A stretch of 64,000 nt of DNA from Prorocentrum cordatum. Its lineage: Eukaryota > Sar > Dinophyceae > Prorocentrales > Prorocentraceae. Each line of letters begins with the position of its first letter. The first letter of the stretch is position 1. The notes under the pieces are model-generated. The model was not told where the DNA came from and searched no databases. It was given only the letters and a program-made list of their open reading frames with translations. Location: positions 62,001-126,000 of the forward strand of contig CAUYUJ010015724.1 in NCBI GenBank assembly GCA_963575745.1. The letters are read 5' to 3'. This document shows, piece by piece, positions 1 to 11,159 of this stretch. The position numbers were made by a program, and so were the translations under genes.

Positions 1-525
1 GCGGCGGGCCGCAGCGCGCAGGCGCGGAGCCGCTCCGACACGCCGAGCGGGGGGTGGGTTCCCCGGATTGCGAGGTGCGGCATCGTGGACGTGAAGTGCG
101 GGACGGGCTGCTGCTCGGTGACCAGCACGTGCACCTCGGACCAGAAGTGCAAGCCGCTGTTCGGCGACGTCGTGGAGCCCACCCCGGGCAAGGTCGGGTG
201 CCCGATCGCCTTCAAAGACTTCGGCGACGGCGGCTGCTGTCCTGTAGCCACGCTCCTGGGCCCGCCAGAGACGTGCGTGGGGCTGACGTGCGAGAACATC
301 CTGCAATACAACTGCAACATCACCTCGGGCGGTTCGCCGACCTGCACGGAGGGCGGTGAGTGGCCCGCGGGCGCGTCGACTGGCATAACGATCAGTGGCA
401 AGACAGCGACGCCGACTGTCTCACAGACTTGCACGCTCGACGGGAAGAGCTGCTACAAGTACTCGGTGAACGCTGGAGGCATCAAGATATCGGACGGCAT
501 TTCCAGTCCAGATTGTAATTATTGA
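1..525 (+). CDS. Cysteine-rich secreted protein, copy A (5' end outside window)
   Basis: The reading frame is already open at base 1 and ends at TGA 523-525. It matches residues 42-215 of the complete copy at 14180-14827, and I saw no nucleotide difference over the shared 525 bases. The mature part is rich in paired cysteines (for example KCGTGCCS and DGGCCP) and ends in SSPDCNY. I do not recognise a named family. From copy B it should start with a signal peptide, so the product is probably secreted or surface-bound, cross-linked by disulfides. The start codon and signal peptide lie left of the window. Identity in the coding part with diverged flanks suggests recent duplication or gene conversion. 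Confidence 0.8.
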   Translation, partial: AAGRSAQARSRSDTPSGGWVPRIARCGIVDVKCGTGCCSVTSTCTSDQKCKPLFGDVVEPTPGKVGCPIAFKDFGDGGCCPVATLLGPPETCVGLTCENILQYNCNITSGGSPTCTEGGEWPAGASTGITISGKTATPTVSQTCTLDGKSCYKYSVNAGGIKISDGISSPDCNY

Positions 526-2007
526 TGGGGGCGATGATCATGCAGTCCCTTTTTGTTTGGAAGCCCCCGAGGCACTGAGTCAGCCGCCGGTGCCAGAGCG
601 CGCGTCCCCCTTGGGACTCCTCTCCCTTTCTCCCTCCTGCCTTCTTTCTCCTGTTCACACCTCCGCTCCTCCCCTTGCTCCCGCACGGGCGCCGCGCTCC
701 GGCACGGGTGGGCTGGCGCCGCCGGCCGCTTTTGACGGCGCTCCAGGCGCGAGAGGCGAAAAAAAAAAATATGGACCTTGCGAGTTATGCGAATTAGGGA
801 CCGCAGTTGGCGCGCGAGCCGGTCGAATGGGAAAGTCAGGTTCAACATGGCTTCTATTGACGGGAAGACCGAATGATGTCTCAAGCTTCTTGATAACCGC
901 GAAGTGTGCTAGTTGGAGCTTGTGGGCTGTCCGAGTGCCGAGCGCCAATGCGCGCAGGGAGTGTGGTCGCGATGTTGTGCAGCACGCTATAGTCGGCGTC
1001 GCGCCTTCATACTTCGAGGATCGAAGGAGTTGCCATCTCTTCCTCAGCGGAAGGCGCCGGAAGGGCGGCGGAAGGTCGGCCTCCGTTGGCGGAAGCCCGC
1101 GGAAGGCTGGCGGAATGTGGCGGAAGTAATAGATGCGCCCTCAAGAGATGAAAACGTTTTGGGGTTCAGGGTTCCCGAAATCGCCCATGTTTGCGTCACC
1201 CCCCCAGAGGGCAGCGCGCGCACCGAGAAATCTCATAGTAACTATATACGTCGTGGCGGGCGCTTGCTGACCACACCGCTCGGGAAACGATCTACTACAA
1301 GATGGGTATACCATGTGTTCGGGTCGGGCGCGCGCCTCCACGGAGGACAGTTATTGTACGTGCCTGTGTGTCCCGTATAGGGTTGCCCGCGCGGCCTCGG
1401 CAAGCTTGTCATGCTTATCGTCGCGGTCCTAGAGCCTTCATGGATGGCCCGCGTGATCCATGCTCGCCTGCTTCCTTTGCAGGAACGCCTGCCCCGCCTG
1501 GCGACACCAGTTACGTTGCATCTTCGGGGGGCCTCGTCTTTCCCCCAAATTGACGTTGTTTTTTCTGCCCGACCCGGGTTCGATGCGGACTCAACGTGGA
1601 TTTGACGTGGATTCGACGCGGATTCGACGAGTACGACATGGACTCGGCACGTATTCGACGCGGATAGGGACGCAACGGGGCCCCCAAAGATGCAACACAA
1701 TCAGAGCCCCGAATAATCAGGTGTAATTCGGGTCAGGGCGAACTCAGGTTCGTTTTTCGGGATTCAGAACCCGAGTTGCCCCAGGCCCGAGTTACCCCGG
1801 ATAATTCGGGCGCCCAAGCAACACTGGGGCTTGCTGTGTCATGCGTTCTTTATGTTCCCGCCTCCCGTCCTCCTCGTTGTCCCTGTCTTTTGCGCCGCCC
1901 CCCCACCCCCCGCGTGGCGACGACGAAAGGCAGGCGCCCGTCGCAGTGCTTTCTTCGTCGCTGGTTGGAACCCTACCCGCCTCTTCCTCCGCCCGTCGCG
2001 AGCGGCG

Positions 2008-2178
2008 AACATATCCGTATCCGCGCCGTCGCGGGCCTGGTCTCTGGGGCGCGATCCCGCGGATGCGCGGTCGCACGGCTACGTTCCGCGCGCGTGGCAG
2101 CCGCGAAGAGCGCCCCCGCATTTGCAGGATATCGCGGCCCCTGGGCCCGGCCCGCGCGGCCGCGGATACGGATATGTT
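2008..2178. mobile_element. MITE-like inverted-repeat element, copy A
   Basis: The segment begins AACATATCCGTATCCGCG and ends with its reverse complement, CGCGGATACGGATATGTT. The similarity continues inward for about 50 bases with a few mismatches, leaving a GC-rich centre. Its 171-bp length, lack of coding capacity and long terminal inverted repeats fit a non-autonomous DNA element. I could not identify a clear target-site duplication. The same element is at 16329-16499 in copy B. Confidence 0.65.
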
Positions 2179-2613
2179 GCTCGTCCTTGAGCCGCTCGCA
2201 AGACGGCCCAAGATACCCTTCATTTGTCGCTAGGATAGGCACCACGGGCTTGAGAATCGGGTTGGTAACCGCTCCGACCATGCAGCAACACTCATCTGCT
2301 GGACAATCTAGTTCGGCACTTCTGGGGGGAAACAATGGGGAAAGCAATCCATGCCATTGCTCGCACTGGGGCCATCGAGAGTGTGTGGGCGTCATGGTGG
2401 CAGATCAAATACCTTGGTTCCGATACCTGAAACAAGGGACATCAAGGAACAAAGTTTAATCAGACGTGTCTTACATCCAGAGGTCGGCTCGTGATGTCCT
2501 GGCCAAATCACGGAAACCAGGAGTTGCTCGCTGATTCGATCCAATTTGCTCAGAAAGTTTCAATGGTTGGACTTGTGTTCACCATGGTGGGTTCAAGATG
2601 GACCTAGCGAGTT

Positions 2614-2635
2614 CCCGTAGCCGTTTTGGCTCAAG
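2614..2635 (+). other. Relict dinoflagellate spliced leader
   Basis: The sequence matches the 22-nt dinoflagellate spliced leader at 20 of 22 positions: CCGTAGCC, then G instead of A, then TTTTGGCTCAAG, with C at the variable first position. It is followed by GCCTCT, not a GT splice donor, so it is not a functional SL RNA gene. In dinoflagellates such relics mark trans-spliced mRNAs that were reverse-transcribed and reinserted. No convincing gene body follows; the 74-codon frame around it is short. Confidence 0.75.
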
Positions 2636-4235
2636 GCCTCTGCAGGTGCGCGCCCCGCCCCCCTTCTCAGGTTACGACGTCTCAGCAATGAATCCTGGGT
2701 GGATTTCGAAATTGTTCGGCGGAAGCAAAGAGCCGGCGAGGCGCGATGGAACCGTGTTCGAAAATCGCAACGGAAATGTTGATTGCGCGTCCTTCCCAGC
2801 GGTCCTGCGTAGCATCGGCTAGTGTTGCCAGCGTTTCCCATGTGATTTCAACGCGTGCGCAGTGTGCAAAAAACCTACATCCTCCCTCTCCCCCTTCTTC
2901 GCCTGCTCGATATGTTCGTTCAGCTGTTGCTGATGTTGTTGTTACTCCTCATCCCCCTTATCCTCCCCAGTTCTTCGCTCCCCTCGTCCTCCTCCCGCTC
3001 GCGTTGCCCCCTCGTCAACGCACGCCTCCTCGCCCTTGGCATTTCCTTCATCATCCTATTACCCCTCCCCCCTCCCCCCTCATCAGCAACATCCTCCTCG
3101 CCCTCATCCTCCTCCGTTTTCCTTCCGCGTCATCTTCTCCCCTTGTGTTGCTGCTTCTCATTCTCGTGAATATCTTCCTCCCTCTTTTCTCCATTCACCC
3201 TCTCCCCCCATCCTCCCCCCCATCCCCCACGCCGCGTTCTGTCGTAACGCCATGTTCGGGGGTTTCCCGCGGGGTTCGATCCCCTTCTCCCCCCCCCGCT
3301 TCCAGCACAGACTAATTTCCTTCGCTCTCTTGGAACGTACCTTCTCCCTCCTCTTCTGGCACCCTGGCAGGGCACCGGTCGGGCGCAGCAGCAGCGAGCA
3401 AGATTTGTCGGTGGCAGACGGGGGGTGTTTTTTTGGTCGGGCTTTCCTCGGCGATGGGTCAATTTGTTTGGGATTCTTTCGTTCGCATTAGTTCCAGGCA
3501 GAGAAGTCACGGATCGGCGCGGCAATCCGCAGTGATCCAGGCAGTGTAGTTTTTGTTGACTTGCCGTCTCCAGGGTAAATTTGTCGGTTCGTCGTAACGG
3601 CGGCTCTTCGTCTGACGCGAGGCATGCAGATTCAACCATTTGTGGGTCAGAACGTTTCGTGCTCCATTCTTCCTCGCCCTGAGGTCATTGCAGCAGTTGG
3701 CATCCAATGTTATGGGCGGGGGGCGATTGTCATATTCTACGTTATCTTGCCGTCGGCCTTGGCCGACGTCAGACCGCCCAAATCTACATGTTGGTTTCGA
3801 GGATGCTTCTCCGACTTATGGGGGTGGATCAAGGAGGCAGCGGCGTTGTAGGAACGCCGGCGAGCGCAAGCCAGCAAACCAGCTGGCACTTCGAACGACC
3901 GAGCCGGCAAAACGATTATTGGAAGTTGAATTGGCCCCTTGCCCAATTCGGCAGTCTGTCGATTGGCCCTGGCAATTTTTTGGTCCAGGACCCCCAAGCG
4001 CCGAGTATTTCTCCATCGAGTCAGGGATCGTTTCTCCCGTCCCCCGTCTTTTATATCCCGCCCGTCTACCTCCTCTCCCCCACTTGGGTTCGGGATCGGC
4101 GGAGCCGAGGCAGAGTCGGCGACGTTTTGGGCTGAACCCCAGGGTCGGTTGCTTGTTGGCTGGCCGAGCCGCGCGTTTTTAGATGGCCCTGCGAAGCGAA
4201 GGCTATGCAGAAAATGCCCCCGTCCGTTTGGCGCA
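2636..4235. other. Non-coding stretch, pyrimidine-rich
   Basis: 2880-3300 is strongly C/T-rich on the + strand and gives open but low-complexity frames on both strands. The remainder has no frame with credible composition. I see no RNA gene and no strong repeat here. Confidence 0.5.
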
Positions 4236-4494
4236 CTCAGCGGAGGGGGGGGGGGGAGGAGGACGAGGGGGAGGAGGAGGAGGAGGGGGAGGAGGAGGAG
4301 GAGGAAGGAGAAGGAGGAAGGGGAGGACGAGGGCCAGGACGAGGACGAGGAGGAGGAGGAGGACGAGGAGGAGGAGGAGGAGGAGGAAAAAGAGGAGGAG
4401 GAAAAAGAGGAGGAGGAACAAGAGGAGGAGGAGGAGGAGGAGGAGGAGGAGGAGGAGGAGGAGGAGGAGGAGGAGGAGGAGGAGGAGGTGTGGC
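4236..4494 (+). repeat. (GGA)n/(GAG)n microsatellite
   Basis: A nearly pure purine tract on the + strand, about 260 bases, composed of GGA units with occasional GAC or AAA interruptions. Long Arg/Glu/Gly-only frames crossing it are artefacts. A second, shorter GGA tract lies at about 4660-4735. Confidence 0.95.
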
Positions 4495-5043
4495 AGGATC
4501 AATAACAATAGCAGCATAGTGAACAGATGGCGGAGGACGACGGGCAAAGGGCGAGGAGATAGGAGATGAGGGCGAGGAGGACGAGGAGGGGCAGGATCAC
4601 GGACAAGGGTGGGATGAGGGAGGAGGTGGTGGATCGGGGGTGGAAAGGGGGGCGGGGCGAAGGGGAGGGGCAGGAGGAGGAACGCCAGGAAGAACAGGAG
4701 GAGGAGGAGGAGGAAGAGGAGGAGGAGGCATGGGGAAGACTCGGGGGAGGGGGATGAGGAAGAGGAAAAGGGAAGGCGGGACGGGGAATACAAGGATGAA
4801 TAGGGGGAGGACGACGAAGCCAAAAGCGAGGAGGACGTGGAGGAGGAAGGGGGCGAGTTGTCGTCGGAGGGCGGGGGGGAACTGGAATGACAAATCGGGG
4901 TCTCGTTACCGCTCTGCGGAAATGCATGTCGAACTCGAGCGGTTGGCGCAGCCGCCGGCCCTCCCACAGGCGCCCACGATACTTGCAGTAGAATCCGCTG
5001 ATTGGGGACGTTGAGTCTGCATGTGTCACATTGCGCGGCTCGC

Positions 5044-5065
5044 TCCGTAGCCGTTTGGGCTCGAC
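5044..5065 (+). other. Relict spliced leader before the 5087 gene
   Basis: TCCGTAGCC is followed by GTTTGGGCTCGAC, matching the dinoflagellate spliced leader at 18 of 22 positions. It ends 21 bases before the first ATG (5087) of a 910-codon open frame. This is the arrangement expected if the gene's ancestor passed through a trans-spliced mRNA that was copied back into DNA. The spacing to the start codon makes chance unlikely, although the downstream gene now seems to contain introns. Confidence 0.65.
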
Positions 5066-5086
5066 ATTTTCGTTGTGGCTTCCGAC

Positions 5087-7816
5087 ATGCAGGGCGTGCT
5101 CAGCTGTAACGCCGCATCAAGCCAGACCTTGGCGGCACATGTGTTCCGATCATGCCGCCGCCTCACGGAGGTGGCGAAGTCTTTTTTTGCATCCCTGTAC
5201 GATTCGTTTGTCACTCGCGATGTAGATGCGACTATACTGCAAATTTATTGCAACGACGGCACGCCCATCCGCACTAAAGTGTATGCTCGACTGGCGTTGC
5301 AGGGCGAGAAATTTCGCCGCAGCGGGCACAGAGGATCTGAACTCCTTGTGCAGGGAAGCTTCTGTAGGAAACGGCACGGCGGCCTACTAGAGACGGCAAT
5401 AAAAATTACCGATCCGATGCCGCTGACTTGTGGCAAGTCGGCAGTTGCGATATTTGCGTGTTCTCTGCAAGCCTGGAAACCATTGCGTTCCCAAGGCCAC
5501 AAGGGCATTGCGCTGGAAGTGAGGGTGTTCGACCGCGCTTTGTATACCGCGTTGGACCGGCTGTTTCGGCAATACCTTCTCCGACAGCATCTTCTCGTCC
5601 AAGACGCCTCCCAGCAAGAGCTGCTGTACCTCACAGAATGGCCCATCACGTTGCCTTGTGTTTTGCATGACGTACAAAACGCACAAAAATGGGCCCTATA
5701 CCATTGGTCAGCTGAGCCAGAGTTGCTGCGTGATGTTCACATCGGTATCGAATCTTTGCGGAACGGGTACGACCTCATACTGGGTTCGGTTGCGCGATGT
5801 TTGGGGGAAGTCGTTGAATTCAAACCAGATGCCCATCTCCCGTGCCAGGGCGTGTTGCGGCAGGTGTGGATGAGTCTGGGAGTTCACGACAGCATATTAG
5901 AGTTCTTGGTGTCTCACCGGATATTCCGCGCAGGCGAAAAGCTAGTTGTTTCAGATTCGTCCTCCCAGCATGGGGGTTTTCTCGAAGAGTTGAGCGCAGC
6001 TTTGCTGGGCCTCTGGAAGTTTGTTCAGTTCAGCGAAAGCAGGTGGCTCACAGTAGGCCGCGCCTGCAGACCGATCACTTGCGGCTTCCTCTCCGGTCTC
6101 GACCTGGTGTGCCAGCGCATTATCGAAATGCCACACACGTCTACTTACTACATCGGAGGTTTTCGTCGCATTTTGCCGAACGTTCACCGCCGATTCATCC
6201 TCGTCGCGTCCCTGACAACGTGGCTGCCGGATGAGATATTCCAGCTCTTACTGAGGGACGACAGGTTGATGAAGCAGATCGACGCTGTGACCGAGGCAAT
6301 GGATGATGAGTTTGAGTACCTTTGTTCCATGAGCTCGGAGGTTTACGATCTCTTGGCTGTGGCGTGCCCTGGCATGAGCGGGTTCGATCTGCGGTGCGAC
6401 GTCTTGGGGGCTGCTCACGTGTTGCGAGCGTTCATATGGTTCAGATCTTTACGAAAGTTGAACGAGTATCCGCTCTGCTTGGCCATGGGTGACGTCAGGG
6501 CCAATGTCGGTGAGCTGCTGCAGGGCGATGAGCCCGACGAGGACGTGGCGGCCAGAATCTGGAGGCTCGGCCGGAAGAGGTTGGCACCCTTGCCGCGCAT
6601 CTGGTCCGCTCTGGAGTTGCTGAAGGAGACTAGCTTTTCGACTCGCATCGTTGAGCAGATGCACGCCCACGCAGCGGTGCATGCTCGGTTCCACCCCGAA
6701 TACGATCTGGAGACCGTGCGCGTCAGGGCTTTTTGCTCCCTCGTGAACGCGTTGATGCCGAGCCCGACCGCAGACGAGAAAGCGTTCGACAAGGAGAGGG
6801 CTACGTTAGAACGGCTTCGAGCAAAGCGCCCTCGGAGGCTCAACGCGCGATCGCTGTACATCAAGGACTTGATCGAGCTATGCACGCAGTGGCGCGCGCA
6901 GGGCAAGATCAAACGCCATTGCCCCAACCTGCAGCAGGATCTCCTGGCCAAAGGGGCCGCTATGTTTCAGAACATCAGTGCCGAGCGCCGCCGCGAGTAC
7001 GACGCTGTCGTAGTGCGGGCGCAGGCGGAGGCAATCCGCGCCACTTCCAACAGCATCGAGGAGAGCCAGCGTCGTCTTGCAGAGCTCACCGAGCGCCATG
7101 AGAAGGCCATGGAGGCGCTCAGAGCCGAAGGGCCGCCCTTGACCCTGGTCTCTGCGAAGTTGTCCACAGAGCAGGCCGCCAGACTTGAGGGCGCGTTCGG
7201 GGACCAGCGGCAGCTTCGCGACGTCGACGTGCTCGCTCGGAGGGCCGCGGTGCAAGAGGCTAGCATGCCCGGCGCTGCCTTCTTCCAGGCCTTGGGGGAG
7301 ATGCCCGTGGCGCCGCTGCCAGAGAGCAGCCGCCCTGCGCCCCCACCCTGGGCTTCTCGGGTCGCCCAGGAGCGCGCGTCCTTCCGGAAGACAGTATTCA
7401 AGGTCACTGTCGGCACCGACGAGCTGTACTTGTTGTTCCTGTTCGCCATGCAGAGTCCGGCCACGGTCGTGTTCGCTCGTCTCAACCACGCTGTGCGGCC
7501 GGCCTTGGTCGGCGTCTTCAATATGGAGGCGCTGGATGCTGCTTCTGGGCAGTGGCCGATCGAGTTCACCACCGACTTCGCCCAGTTCGCAAGCGCGGAC
7601 GACCTCCCCGACGTGCCTGCCTCCGACGTCGCCGTGCTCACGGGCGCCCGCTACCTGGGGGGCGCCAAGGTCGGCGCCAGATCGGGCTGGCAACCTCTCG
7701 ACGCCATGCTCGGACAGTTCCCCCCCCGCCCCGCGGCCCCGAAAAAGGAGGCGAGCGAGGCGTGGCACGAGGACCTGAGCAAGGTCAAGCCGTACTTGAA
7801 ACGCTTCTTGGAGCAG
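5087..7816 (+). CDS. Large protein with hAT/RNase H-like region, exon 1
   Basis: Open for 910 codons from the first ATG, which lies 21 bases after a relict spliced leader. The N-terminal half contains a conserved-looking HDVQNAQKWAL segment and, after about 100 residues, ESRWLTVGRAC. This pattern recalls hAT-type transposase relatives, but I cannot confirm catalytic residues. Later parts include a basic Arg-rich stretch, a region that resembles an HMG box (MFQNISAERRREYDAV) and a long charged helix with coiled-coil character. Codon use is strongly GC3-biased. The credible sequence ends at KRFLEQ, followed by CAG|GTTCGG, a good splice donor; beyond it the frame runs into (GGA)n and TATGC repeats. 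It could be a separate single-exon gene; the join to 8727 is inference. Confidence 0.6.
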
Positions 7817-8726
7817 GTTCGGGCTTGCCGCCGGAATGCGCCACGCAGTCTGGGGTTGGGGGCGTCTCCCGGGGGAAGGGGCGGCAGGGGGCGTTCTGGG
7901 AGAATTGCCCGCGCAAGCTGGCCTGTCGCCGAGGCTCCGTTCCCTGGGGGCGCCCGAGGGTCCCACGCCGTAGTGCCGAGTGCGCTACCTAGGCTTGCCT
8001 TGGTCTGCCATGGACCACGAGGGGCCCACCTGCGGCGCTCTGCGTTCCACGCGCGCCTCTCTGCTGGCTTCTTCTTGTTATTTTGCAGAGAGGTGGGGCC
8101 CTGGGAAGGGGGGGGGGCGGGGGGGCAGGGGAATGGCGACGAGGAGGAGGAGGTGGAGGAGGAGGAGGAGGACGAGGAGGAGGAGGAGGAGGGGGGGAGG
8201 GGGGGAACGGGGGAAGGCGTGCAGGGCCTTCGGTATGCTATGATATGCTGCGCTATGCTGTGCTATGCTATGCTGTACTGCGCTATGTTATGCTATGCTA
8301 TGCTATGATGTGCTAAGCTATGCTGTGTCATGCTGCGCTGTGCTATGCTAAGCTACGCTGTGCTATGCTAGGTTGCGCTATGGTATGCTATGCTATGCTG
8401 TGCTATGCTCATGCTATGCTCATGCTATGCTATGCTATGCTATGCTATGCAGTGCAGTGGGCGGCGTGCCGGGGCCTCGGGGCGCAGCGAATATTCTCGT
8501 GCCCGGAGGGGCTTCCAGGCACATCGTTTTGGCCATCCGATGTCGGGGGGATGAAGCCCTTGGAGGTCAGGCGGCCAGTTGTGGCTGCGTCAGGGATACT
8601 GCGAGCAACCAGCTCCGCGGTTCAGTGCCTAGGTGCGCCCTTTCGGGGTCTGCTCCTTGCTGCGTAGTGGAGACGCACCCCAACCACACGTCCGCTGGCA
8701 CAGGTCGGCGGCGGACCACCCCCCAG
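7817..8726 (+). other. Candidate intron 1 with (GGA)n and TATGC arrays
   Basis: The stretch starts with GTTCGG after CAG and ends with a C-rich tract plus CAG just before GCTCGC. Both boundaries fall in phase 0 relative to the flanking frames. Inside are a (GGA)n tract at about 8140-8200 and the TATGC array. The boundaries are predicted by eye; cDNA would settle them. Confidence 0.4.
8232..8456 (+). repeat. Degenerate TATGC pentamer array
   Basis: About 225 bases built from TATGC/TGTGC/TACGC pentamers. The pentamer period keeps all three frames open, giving Met/Cys/Tyr/Ala-rich pseudo-proteins that should not be annotated as genes. It lies inside the candidate intron. Confidence 0.9.
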
Positions 8727-9226
8727 GCTCGCTCGGAGCCCAGCTCGGCGTCTGCACGGCCTGAAGGCGCGGACGACCACGACGACTTCGGCGTGGGGGC
8801 CCTCAGCGACGAGGATTTGGATGAACTCTTCGCTGCTCTCAGCGAAGCGAGACAGCTCATCGTGGACACTGTGGAGGTGGACGAGGACTTCCACGTGAAT
8901 GTTTTGGGAGGCCTCTGGACGATGGTGCATCGTGGCGTCAGCCACGATGCGTATCAAGGGACAGTGATCAGGCGTCAGAGCCAGGCGAGCAAGTTTGCTG
9001 TATCTTACGGCTTCCAGGCGGCCCAGCGGTTTAATGTGACACTATACGGAGAAGAAGGCGCCCTCACCTTGGCTCAGGCATGGGTGCGCAAATCTCAGTT
9101 TTACTACAATATCTGGAAAGCACAGCCACTGCACGACTACATCTTCTCGGCGGCAGAGTTGCGTGCTTGGGAGCCACCTCCCGCACTGGTGGCCTTGATT
9201 GAGCGCCTGCCGCCGGGCCGGGCCAG
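8727..9226 (+). CDS. Candidate exon 2 of the 5087 gene
   Basis: An open frame of ordinary protein composition: an acidic start (ADDHDDFGVGALSDEDLDEL), a helical segment, then GVSHDAYQGTVIRRQSQASK and WVRKSQFYYNIWKAQP. It ends near ALIERLPPGRA at CAG|GTCGAG. The upstream frame reaches further left but becomes low-complexity, so the start is set at the C-rich CAG that gives phase 0 with exon 1. No family recognised. The stop codon of the raw frame at 9270-9272 could also make this a separate small gene. Confidence 0.45.
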
Positions 9227-9376
9227 GTCGAGGGCAGTTTCGTTGCGAGACTTTCGCCCTGCCCGCCCGTGATGCCCGGCGCGCCTGCCAGGCAACTGTA
9301 CACAAAAATCCATGCATGCCATTATTCCCTCTGTTGTCCGCTCACAGAATATTGCCATCCTGGGTGTCTTGAGGAT

Positions 9377-9605
9377 ATGTGAATTTCGAGGTGGATTTCG
9401 AAGTGGATTTCGAGGTGGATTTCGACGTGGATATCGAAAGTGGATTCCTACGTGGATTTCGACGGTGATTTCGGGCTCGATTTCGAAAGTGGATTTCGAG
9501 GTGGATTCGAAGTGGAAATCTGGGCCCGATTTTCTGGCACCCCTCACACACTTCACGGCCTCCCCAAATCCACATGAAATCCACATCGAAATCCACATCG
9601 AAATT
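9377..9605 (+). repeat. GTGGATTTCGA repeat, candidate intron 2
   Basis: A run of about 11-12-bp units (GTGGATTTCGA and variants) on the + strand, closing with three units in reverse orientation (TCGAAATCCAC) near 9565-9605, so the end can fold back on the body. A shorter relative occurs at 1590-1665 and in its duplicate. It separates two credible coding segments. Confidence 0.75.
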
Positions 9606-9622
9606 CAGCTACGCTATGGGAG

Positions 9623-9869
9623 AGAGCTGATGGAGTTTTTCAAGCGCTTGGACGTCCCGGCGCATTTCCCGGAGCAGACCGCCCTCATGTTGGACCTCTT
9701 CGACCAGGTCTTGGAGGCCCTCTACGCCAGCGCCCTCGGCGAGCACGCGAAGCCCAGCAAGTTCTTGGAGTCGCACTCGGACATCGCCTACCTCGTATTG
9801 CCGCGGGAGTCCGTGGAGCGCCTCCTCCAGGCGTCGACGTGGACGGAGGTCCACGGCGACTTGGCCCAG
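9623..9869 (+). CDS. Candidate exon 3 of the 5087 gene
   Basis: An open segment with normal composition, including ELMEFFKRLDVPAHFPEQTA, FDQVLEALYASALGEHAK and LLQASTWTEVHGDLAQ. The right edge is set at CAG|GCGTGC, a GC-type donor as often used in dinoflagellates; a GT donor at 9888 is an alternative. The left edge is uncertain. The raw frame continues into Gly-rich GGA repeat translation, which is not coding. Confidence 0.4.
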
Positions 9870-9989
9870 GCGTGCCTGTCTGGGAACGTACTCGTACAAA
9901 AACCATTCACTGCTGGGCGTCCCGGGGCGGTCCGGATCCCGAGGTCCGTGCCTTCTGCGGGCCTGGCCCCAGCGAAACGGGGAGGGAGA

Positions 9990-10075
9990 CGAGGAGGAGG
10001 GAGGAGGGTGGAGGAGGGAGGAGGGGGAGGAGGAGGAGGAGGAGGAGGAGGAGGAGGAGGAGGTGGTGGTGGTGG
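9990..10075 (+). repeat. (GGA)n tract
   Basis: A purine-only tract of GGA units ending in GGT units on the + strand, inside the stretch between the coding segments at 9869 and 11160. The rest of 10076-11059 has no credible frame apart from the hairpin described separately. Confidence 0.9.
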
Positions 10076-10495
10076 TGAAGCATCAACTGGTCCTGAATCC
10101 TGCTCGACGGATCAGCGGCGACCGATGGGCGGCGTGGGATCACTGTGTCCCCGCCGATGTCAAACAATCGCCATCCCCCGTGGCTCCCTCTCCAGGACGC
10201 ATGGCTGGAGTGGACGGGTCGAAATCAGACAACAAACACGAACTCAAGGCAGAGCTAAGGTGGCACATACGAGGAGGAGGCACAGAGGAAGGAAGGCCGA
10301 GAGGAGGGAGGACAAGAGGGACGAAGGAAGGTAGGCGCCACCGAAACTCATTCAGGCTAAAGAACTGCACGAAGCATTCGGGCACGTAATTGGCACGAAA
10401 CCTCAAAAAACGCACTGGCGAGCAGAACTGAATTGGCCGGCCGGGTTAACGTCACCACATTCAGGGGGAAGGGGAAGAGGAGAGGGACGAGGACG

Positions 10496-10569
10496 GGTCT
10501 GCAAAAAAGAGGCGTGTTTTTGCAGACCAGCGGGTTTTGGTGAAACCCGCGGGTCTGCAAAAACACGCC
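10496..10569. other. Two overlapping, mutually exclusive hairpins
   Basis: 10511-10537 and 10543-10569 form a 27-bp stem with one mismatch and a 5-base loop (TGGTG). The left arm starts GGCGTGTTTTTGCAGACC. Just upstream, GGTCTGCAAAAA (10496-10507) pairs perfectly with TTTTTGCAGACC (10517-10528), which is part of the same left arm. The two folds therefore compete. It could be a small inverted-repeat element, a small-RNA precursor or an RNA switch; the sequence alone does not decide. Confidence 0.7.
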
Positions 10570-11059
10570 CCCGCGGCGTCGCCTGGCGGTGCTGCCTCAG
10601 GTATTAAGTGGTCACTCGCCCCCGGCGGCCTTGTCCCAATCGTCGATGGTCGGCCATACGGGATCAGAAATGTGCCACTGCTGGTCGTGCCTGCCTTTTC
10701 GCCGCTCTCTTGTCCTCCTCCCCCTCGTTCTCCTCCTCGTCCTTGTTCCCCGACCGCACTTGCAGGCCGCATTTCGTGACATTTTGGTTGCGTGTTGTCG
10801 CATTTGCGGGGCTCCTCTTCCCGTTTCTGGGTGTGCCAGCCTATCCTCGATGTGAGGCCCGCCCCCGGCGTAGGTCGCGCTTGCCTGCTCAGCGTCTCTG
10901 TTTCCGTTGCCAGAATTTCGGCCACGGTCGCGGAGCAACTCTGCGGGGTGCTTGCCTCGTCGGCGGCGCGCGAGCCGTCGCGAGCCCTGCGGATGGCCCC
11001 CAATAGCGTTTAACAGTTTTAACGCCGAACCCCGCCAGACGCCAGCATGTGTAGATAGG

Positions 11060-11067
11060 AAAAAAAA

Positions 11068-11120
<53 letters not shown>
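11060..11120 (+). repeat. Poly(A) tract, 61 bases with one C
   Basis: An uninterrupted A run apart from C at 11068, followed at once by a G-rich tract. It is the longest homopolymer in the window. It may be the tail of an inserted cDNA or an expanded microsatellite. No gene body with a recognisable 3' end precedes it directly. Confidence 0.9.
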
Positions 11121-11123
<3 letters not shown>

Positions 11124-11159
11124 GGAGGGCAAGGGCTGGGTAGGCCAGGGCGGGGGCAG

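Larger units (their letters stand above)
1..2205 (+). repeat. Segmental duplication, copy A
   Basis: This segment aligns with 14303-16525 (offset 14302 at the left, 14321 at the right, so about 19 net inserted bases in copy B). It contains the secreted-protein gene, its 3' flank, a purine-rich stretch, a short run of GTGGATTCGAC-like repeats (about 1590-1665) and an inverted-repeat element at 2008-2178. Differences start just after the stop codon (near 559) and are scattered substitutions and small indels. Homology stops a few tens of bases after the inverted-repeat element. No other gene is visible between 526 and 2205. Confidence 0.9.

Noticed and set aside
2614-2635. A spliced-leader RNA gene
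   Set aside because: The leader is followed by GCCTCT, not a GT donor, and no Sm-site-bearing RNA of the right length is visible.
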